Shown: one piece after another, positions 7,167-11,424 of the stretch
How positions within the stretch are numbered: position 1 is the first letter of the stretch
Layout of the letters: each line of letters begins with the position of its first letter
NCBI GenBank assembly: GCA_002299785.1
Contig: DBNL01000125.1
Coordinates: 1-11,424, forward strand
Direction: 5' to 3'
Length of the DNA: 11,424 nucleotides
Origin: Verrucomicrobia bacterium UBA673
GTDB lineage: Bacteria; Verrucomicrobiota; Verrucomicrobiia; Limisphaerales; UBA1096
Translations under genes and position numbers: made by a program
Notes under the pieces: generated by a model
Database searches by the model: none
What the model saw: the letters and a program-made list of their open reading frames with translations, nothing else
Told to the model about the DNA's origin: nothing

Positions 7167-8171
7167 TCACGTTCCCCCGGTCTCTTCCGGTTCCTTTTTC
7201 GGCGCGAACAGCGAGGCGGCAATGGACAGGCCAAGGAGCGCCGCGATGATGATGAGGACTCTGTTGTGGTTATCCTCAAAATTAAGCCATTCGGGCCGGC
7301 CGCCCCAAAGGACGATCAACATCTTGAATCCGATGAACCCCAGCACGAGTGCCAGGCCGTATTTTAGGTAGCAAAAATGTTGCAACAGGCCTACTAAAAG
7401 GAAATAGAGCGACCGGAGGCCCAAAATTGCAAACACATTCGACGTAAAAACAATAAACGGCTCGGTGGTGATGCCGAAAATTGCTGGAATGGAGTCCACC
7501 GCAAAAATCAAGTCGGTGGTCTCGACCATAATGAGGCAAAGGGCGAGCGGTGTGAGCGCTCGGCGGCCCTCCAGTTGGGTGAAAAACCGCTGTCCCACGA
7601 ATTGCGTTGTCACAGGGTAAATCCGGCGGGCCAAGCGGACCACGATGTTTTTTTCAGGCTCCATCTCTTCGTCCCCGACAAAGAGCATTTTAATGCCGGA
7701 GAACAGCAGGAAGGCGCCGAAGACGTACAGAATCCAGTCAAACTGGTGGATAAGCCCCGCGCCGCCTAAGATCATTGCCCCGCGCATGACGAGCGCGCCG
7801 AGGATGCCCCAGAACAGGACTCGATGCTGGTACTCCAGCGGTACTCGGAAGTAGGAGAAAATCAGTGCGATGACGAACACGTTGTCCATCGAGAGCGACA
7901 GCTCCACCACGTAGCCGGTGATAAAGAGCTTGGTGTGATCGGCACTCCATTGGGTGCCGATCATCATCGGGGCCAGCCAGAGGGCGAACGCCATGGCCAT
8001 CGAGAACCAGATTGTCGTCCAGATTAGCGCCTCGCGAAAGCCGACGGCATGGGCCTTGCGGTGGAACACTCCCAAGTCCAGCGCGAGGAACACCAGCACT
8101 GCGCCGACAAACCAAACCCAATTTATCGTGGAGATGGTCAGAGCGGCTTCGTTGGCGGCGGCTATTATCAT
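7167..8171 (-). CDS. terC: TerC/Alx family integral membrane protein
   Basis: This is a 334-residue protein with about nine hydrophobic segments. Family hallmarks are LALDLGVFHRKAH (29-41), ELSLSMDNVFV (90-100, acidic residues in a helix), and ETTDLIFAVDSIPAIFGIT (217-235). The GLRSLYFLL segment (251-259) also fits. These acidic intramembrane residues are taken to carry the divalent metal in Alx/TerC proteins, which are associated with manganese export and, in Bacillus, with metal loading of secreted enzymes. Length and motif order match the Alx branch rather than short TerC proteins. Start choice: ATG 8171 directly precedes the first helix; an in-frame TTG at 8204 would add 11 residues but overlaps the palindrome at 8194-8207. 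Neither has a ribosome binding site. The gene lies between secDF and recJ on the same strand. I saw no Mn-sensing yybP-ykoY riboswitch upstream. The substrate is inferred only from family. Confidence 0.92.
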   Translation of the reverse strand: MIIAAANEAALTISTINWVWFVGAVLVFLALDLGVFHRKAHAVGFREALIWTTIWFSMAMAFALWLAPMMIGTQWSADHTKLFITGYVVELSLSMDNVFVIALIFSYFRVPLEYQHRVLFWGILGALVMRGAMILGGAGLIHQFDWILYVFGAFLLFSGIKMLFVGDEEMEPEKNIVVRLARRIYPVTTQFVGQRFFTQLEGRRALTPLALCLIMVETTDLIFAVDSIPAIFGITTEPFIVFTSNVFAILGLRSLYFLLVGLLQHFCYLKYGLALVLGFIGFKMLIVLWGGRPEWLNFEDNHNRVLIIIAALLGLSIAASLFAPKKEPEETGGT

Positions 8172-8193
8172 ACCGAATGGCTCGGTGACGTGG

Positions 8194-8207
8194 CGCTTAG
8201 CCAAGCG
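8194..8207. repeat. Intergenic palindrome copy upstream of terC
   Basis: CGCTTAGCCAAGCG matches the consensus at 13 of 14 positions. With flanking bases, GCGCTT and AAGCGC form a perfect 6-bp stem around AGCC. It lies 22 bases upstream of the terC ATG, where a transcript hairpin or a bound protein could affect expression. Confidence 0.55.
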
Positions 8208-8226
8208 CGGTGTACGCGAGGCCCAG

Positions 8227-8267
8227 TCAAAAGGAAAGCCGCCAAGGAGTGTTTTTCCCCGGCGGCT
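8227..8267 (-). terminator. Probable Rho-independent terminator after secDF
   Basis: On the minus strand AGCCGCC (8267-8261) pairs with GGCGGCT (8243-8237) as a 7-bp GC-rich stem with a 17-base loop, followed by TTCCTTTTG. It begins 18 bases past the secDF stop. The T tract is interrupted and the loop is long, so it may be leaky or only partly effective. On the plus strand no T tract follows. Confidence 0.45.
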
Positions 8268-8285
8268 GGCAAAATCTCTGCCACC

Positions 8286-10793
8286 TCAGGCCTCCGAAGT
8301 GGAAATGCTGTGCTGAGTGATCACGGTCTCATCCGCCAGGCTTGGCTTATTCCCCTTGTTTTTCCAGAGCACCAGCGAGCCGGCGATGAAGATACTGGAG
8401 AAGGTGCCTGTGACAACGCCGGCCAGCAGCACGAAGGCAAAGGAGTGGATCGCGCCGCCGCCGAATAAGAATAGCGATCCCGACGCCAGCAGGGTGGTGC
8501 CAGAGGTGATGATCGTGCGGCTCAGCGTCTTGCTGACGGCATCGTTCATGATTTCAGTGAAAGAGCCTTTCACATTCAGTTTCAAGTCTTCCCGAATGCG
8601 GTCAAAGATGACGATAGTGTCGTTGATCGAGAAACCGATTATCGTGAGGACGGCCGCCATCACCGGAGCGCTCAACTCGCCGCCCCACAGGAAAAAGAGG
8701 CCTAGCGTCATCAGCACGTCATGGCAGATGGCGAGGATAGCCCCCAGCGCGAACGAGAACTCGTAGCGGAACGTGACGTAAACAAGAATGGCGAACAGGG
8801 CGATTAGCAGCGACTTTGTCGCACCCTGCAAAATCTCACCGCTGATAGCTGGGCCTGATCGCAACTGGCTGACCTTCTTGAAATCTGCTTCAGGGAACTT
8901 CTCGGTGAGTATACTGTAAGCTTGCTCCCCCTTGCCAAAGCCCTCCTCGCCGCCCACCGTGACCTGAAGCCGCTCCGTTTTGCCGCCGCTTTTGCCCTGA
9001 TACTGAACCTGACTACCTTGGCCAAGTGCAGTTCGCAACTTATCCGTAGATATCTTTTTCTCGGCGGCGAACTCTAGTGTGATCTGGTCGCCGCCCCTGA
9101 AGTCTACGCCCATGGCATCGTCTCCGCGGCTAATCCCATACCCAATCCCGATCGCTACCAGAAACCACGAGATGCCGAAGGCGTACTTCGCATAGCTCAT
9201 GAAGTTGAACTTCGGTTGTTCCATCAGGCGCAGCCCTTGGCCAGTGCCGAAATTCTTGAACAAGTCAAAAACTAACCGTGTCACCACCAGCGCTGTGAAC
9301 ATGCTGGCGCAGATGCCCACGGTCAGTGTGACACCGAAGCCCTTCACCGGGCCGGTGCCCATGGTCATAAGGATCACCGAGACGATGAGCGTGGTCAGGT
9401 TGGCGTCGATGATCGTACCGAATGCCTTGCTGTAGCCGGTCTCAACCGCTCCCTGCACTCCCTTTCCGGCCTTGAGTTCCTCGCGGATGCGCTCGAAGAT
9501 CAGCACGTTGGCGTCGATTGCCATGCCGATTGTCAGCACGATACCGGCGATGCCGGGCAGCGTCAGCGCTGCGTCGAGGTAGCACATTACTCCCATCAGG
9601 ATGAAGAGGTTCAGCACCAGCGCGAAGTTGGCGACGATACCGGAGAACCAGTAATAAATGAGCATGAACACCGCCACGGCAATCACGCCCCACAGCGCTG
9701 CGTTGAAGCCGCTATCCACCGAGTCAGCGCCAAGACTGGGCTCCACGCTCATCTCCTCCTCAATCGTGAGTGGCGCCTTGAGCGGGTTGAGCAGGGCGTT
9801 GGCGATGGTGGTCGCCTCCTCTTGAGTAAAGTCCCCAGTTATCTGTCCATTATTTGAGATGCGTTCCTGCAGCGTCGGGGCGGAAAGCAGTTTGTCATCG
9901 AGAATGATTGCCATCTGCCTGAGAGTATTGTCGCCGCTCAATTGAGACATGGCACTACCGCCGTCGCTGTTGAACCCGAAAAGAATTAGTGGCTCCTGGG
10001 TGAGTGGATTTCGCGAGGCAGAGGCACTGGTGATGTACTCGCCTTTCAGGCCGTATTTGTTCCCGGGGCGACCATCGACGATCTCAACTAGCACATCGCT
10101 TGTAGAGCTATTGCCCGCATCATCTTTGGAGGTGAGCGCGTATTTCCTGTAACCATCCGGGGTGATGTCATTGGCGATCAGCGTGCGGGAGTCCTTGTGC
10201 ACGAGGGCGAACTCCAGAAACGCAGCCTCGGTAACCAGTCTTTTAGCATCCGCCTGATTGGCCTCGGATAGCCCGGGCAACTGGATCATGATCATGTTGT
10301 CACCTACCGGCCTGATGTCGGGCTCCGCGACACCAATAGAGTCCACGCGCCGACGCAGCACTTCCACGGCCTGAGAGAGAGCGCCGGAGGCATTCTCCAA
10401 CTTGTTTGTATCCATCTTCACAAGGAATGACGAGCCTCCCTTGAGATCCAAGCCAAGCTGGATTTGGCCGGCCACCCGTTTCTGGAGTGCTTGCAGCACC
10501 AGCCGGTTGTTGGGAGTTCGTTCCCCAAAATTCATCTTCGGGAAATAATTGGTCAGCGCCAAGCCGGACGCCTCGACAGCCTTGTACAGGAGACCGAACT
10601 CATTGCTTTTGTTCGTTTCATAGCTAGCGTTGACAGCAGCGACTACTTTATCGAAAGCCTCGTCCCTGTCTTTGGCTTTGCTGAATTCCTCGATCAGTTT
10701 TCCGGGTTCATCCCAGAGCGGGTTCATCTCGGTGCCGGCCCAGGCTAGTATGAGCAGCAGGAACAGGAATCGGGCTAGGTTGTTTCGTTTCAC
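8286..10793 (-). CDS. secDF: Protein translocase subunit SecDF (SecD-SecF fusion)
   Basis: This 835-residue fusion uses the proton motive force to help the Sec translocon complete export across the inner membrane. SecD half: first helix at 8-20, a soluble stretch at 21-112, LGLDLKGGSSFLVKMD at 113-128, RRRVDSIGVAEPDIRPVGD at 147-165, the P1 region to about 355, then five further helices. The helix GIVLTIGMAIDANVLIFERIREE (417-439) carries the conserved Asp427. The SecF half starts near 530: VDFRGGDQITLEF (563-575), LRSGPAISGEILQGA (644-658), then helices with GFSINDTIVIFDRIRED (720-736, Asp725). The acidic residues expected for proton conduction are therefore present in both halves. The first extracytoplasmic stretch before DLKGG is about 90 residues, longer than in E. 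coli SecD and like that of Verrucomicrobiota. The start is GTG 10793, 9 bases after the yajC stop, without a clear ribosome binding site, suggesting coupling with yajC. Confidence 0.96.
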   Translation of the reverse strand: MKRNNLARFLFLLLILAWAGTEMNPLWDEPGKLIEEFSKAKDRDEAFDKVVAAVNASYETNKSNEFGLLYKAVEASGLALTNYFPKMNFGERTPNNRLVLQALQKRVAGQIQLGLDLKGGSSFLVKMDTNKLENASGALSQAVEVLRRRVDSIGVAEPDIRPVGDNMIMIQLPGLSEANQADAKRLVTEAAFLEFALVHKDSRTLIANDITPDGYRKYALTSKDDAGNSSTSDVLVEIVDGRPGNKYGLKGEYITSASASRNPLTQEPLILFGFNSDGGSAMSQLSGDNTLRQMAIILDDKLLSAPTLQERISNNGQITGDFTQEEATTIANALLNPLKAPLTIEEEMSVEPSLGADSVDSGFNAALWGVIAVAVFMLIYYWFSGIVANFALVLNLFILMGVMCYLDAALTLPGIAGIVLTIGMAIDANVLIFERIREELKAGKGVQGAVETGYSKAFGTIIDANLTTLIVSVILMTMGTGPVKGFGVTLTVGICASMFTALVVTRLVFDLFKNFGTGQGLRLMEQPKFNFMSYAKYAFGISWFLVAIGIGYGISRGDDAMGVDFRGGDQITLEFAAEKKISTDKLRTALGQGSQVQYQGKSGGKTERLQVTVGGEEGFGKGEQAYSILTEKFPEADFKKVSQLRSGPAISGEILQGATKSLLIALFAILVYVTFRYEFSFALGAILAICHDVLMTLGLFFLWGGELSAPVMAAVLTIIGFSINDTIVIFDRIREDLKLNVKGSFTEIMNDAVSKTLSRTIITSGTTLLASGSLFLFGGGAIHSFAFVLLAGVVTGTFSSIFIAGSLVLWKNKGNKPSLADETVITQHSISTSEA

Positions 10794-10802
10794 GGTTTTG
10801 GG

Positions 10803-11141
10803 TTACTTGTTGTCTGTCTTAGAATCCGAGTTGTGGTTGATTACTCGCTCGATGGCGAATTTCTCCACCTCAAATTTGCTCTCGAGCGAGCGGATCGAGA
10901 CGGTGGCGTCCTTGACCGATTGCACGGTGCCTACCACGCCACCACGTGTGACCACCGATGCCCCAGATTTGAGAGCATCCACCATTTTAGTATGCTCCTT
11001 GGCTTTTTTCTGCTGAGGCCGTATCAACAGGAAATAGAAAATGACAACCATCAGGATCATAGGAACAAACATTCCCATTGCGCCGGTTTGCGGTTGGGGA
11101 CTCTGCGCCAGAAGAATCAATTGTGTGTGGTCGTAGCTCAT
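10803..11141 (-). CDS. yajC: Preprotein translocase accessory subunit YajC
   Basis: This is a 112-residue protein. It has a short N-terminal part, one transmembrane helix at about 23-40 (MFVPMILMVVIFYFLLI) and then the family signature RPQQKKAKEH at 41-50. A small beta domain follows with LKSGASVVTRGGVVGTV (57-73). YajC associates with SecDF in the Sec holotranslocon and is usually encoded just before secD, as here. ATG 11141 was chosen over an in-frame TTG at 11156; upstream bases (GAGAGCCGAA) give only a weak ribosome binding site. The acidic/polar tail is not distinctive. Confidence 0.95.
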   Translation of the reverse strand: MSYDHTQLILLAQSPQPQTGAMGMFVPMILMVVIFYFLLIRPQQKKAKEHTKMVDALKSGASVVTRGGVVGTVQSVKDATVSIRSLESKFEVEKFAIERVINHNSDSKTDNK

Positions 11142-11174
11142 TTCGGCTCTCAACAAAAGGGCGGGAACCTTAGT

Positions 11175-11190
11175 AATCGACCAGTCGATT
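11175..11190. promoter_or_regulatory. Operator-like palindrome upstream of yajC
   Basis: AATCGACCAGTCGATT has perfect 7-base arms around a 2-base centre. It lies 34 bases upstream of the yajC ATG, where it could overlap a promoter. No T tract follows on the minus strand, so it is not an obvious terminator of the upstream gene. A binding protein cannot be named. Confidence 0.35.
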
Positions 11191-11217
11191 GCAAGCGTTT
11201 ATTGGGGTTTTTGTGCG

Positions 11218-11424
11218 TTATTTCGCTCGCTTTCGCGCTTGGCTCTGCGCTTTTGGGTTTATCAGCTTGATCTGGATGGGCTCTACATCAGTTTGGCCGC
11301 GAAAAATTGATTGGGATGTAAGCCCAAAGTGAGCTTTGAATACACGGAGGAAATGGTCGGGATATTGCTCCCCCAAAAGCCAAGCCCGTCTCTTTAATGC
11401 CTTTTCGCTCGAAAACCAGCGTTT
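11218..11424 (-). CDS. C-terminal part of an unidentified gene (truncated by window edge)
   Basis: A minus-strand frame is open from the right edge to a TAA at 11218-11220, giving 68 residues with no start inside the window. The peptide contains KRRAWLLGEQYPDHFLRVF and then KAHFGLTSQSIFRGQ, followed by VEPIQIKLI, and ends in a basic tail (QARKRAK). Amino-acid composition looks protein-like, with Trp, Phe and His in an amphipathic pattern and a lysine/arginine tail. The FLRVFKAHFGLTS segment faintly recalls the end of helix-turn-helix domains of AraC type, but the preceding residues do not fit, so I give no function. It does not look like the end of tgt (queuine tRNA-ribosyltransferase), a frequent yajC neighbour. 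It is upstream of yajC by about 76 bases on the same strand. A second frame is open for about 44 codons here, so coding status is probable but not certain. Confidence 0.55.
   Translation of the reverse strand, partial: KRWFSSEKALKRRAWLLGEQYPDHFLRVFKAHFGLTSQSIFRGQTDVEPIQIKLINPKAQSQARKRAK

Noticed and set aside
7146..8208. terC as a transposed element with terminal repeats
   Set aside because: The repeats are short, belong to a dispersed family, there is no transposase, and terC composition matches its neighbours.
8172..8285. Mn-sensing yybP-ykoY riboswitch upstream of terC
   Set aside because: Expected for some alx genes, but the conserved riboswitch core could not be found; the region holds only a terminator-like hairpin and the palindrome.
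1993..10884. CTCGAG hexamer occurring about eleven times
   Set aside because: Only about three times the rough expectation and mostly explained by Leu-Glu or Ser-Ser/Arg codon pairs; much weaker than the TTGGCCAA signal.

Overview
The window reads as ordinary chromosomal DNA of a Gram-negative-type bacterium, most likely from the PVC group and probably Verrucomicrobiota. This assignment is an inference from three things: a fused SecDF with a long soluble stretch between the first membrane helix and the DLKGG motif, a lipobox/TPR/LysM envelope protein, and a two-half ABC permease of a type I associate with Verrucomicrobiota and Planctomycetota. Base composition is moderately GC-rich. Start codons are often GTG (ftsK, the 273-residue membrane protein, recJ, secDF), and good Shine-Dalgarno sequences are rare. 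I see no tRNA, rRNA, CRISPR array, insertion sequence or prophage gene, and no gene-free stretch longer than 300 bases.

Layout. (1) 1-1148, minus strand: N-terminal part of an FtsK/SpoIIIE DNA translocase (membrane domain plus charged linker). The motor domain lies beyond the left edge. (2) 1149-1256: divergent intergenic region. (3) 1257-5322, plus strand: a tight four-gene cluster made of a LysM/TPR lipoprotein, a membrane-anchored protein of unknown function, an ABC ATPase and a large ABC permease. The last three overlap by ATGA stop/start junctions and are probably translationally coupled. (4) 5344-11424, minus strand, listed in transcription order (right to left): the C-terminus of an unidentified gene, yajC, secDF, a TerC/Alx-type membrane protein, a possible 19-codon leader frame, and recJ.

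How the genes relate. YajC and SecDF are accessory parts of the Sec translocon and sit 9 bases apart. The TerC-family gene lies just downstream of secDF, behind a terminator-like hairpin. This is of interest because TerC proteins have been linked to metal loading of Sec-exported enzymes. The plus-strand cluster looks like an ABC exporter with its own envelope partners, but its substrate cannot be read from the sequence. FtsK (division/chromosome segregation) and RecJ (DNA repair) are housekeeping genes.

The most unusual non-coding signal is a dispersed palindrome with consensus close to CGCTTGGCCAAGCG. Its TTGGCCAA core occurs seven times and its half-site GCCAAGCG ten times in 11.4 kb. Copies lie both inside genes and in three short intergenic gaps, including both sides of terC. 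No clearly novel multi-gene defence or mobile system is visible.
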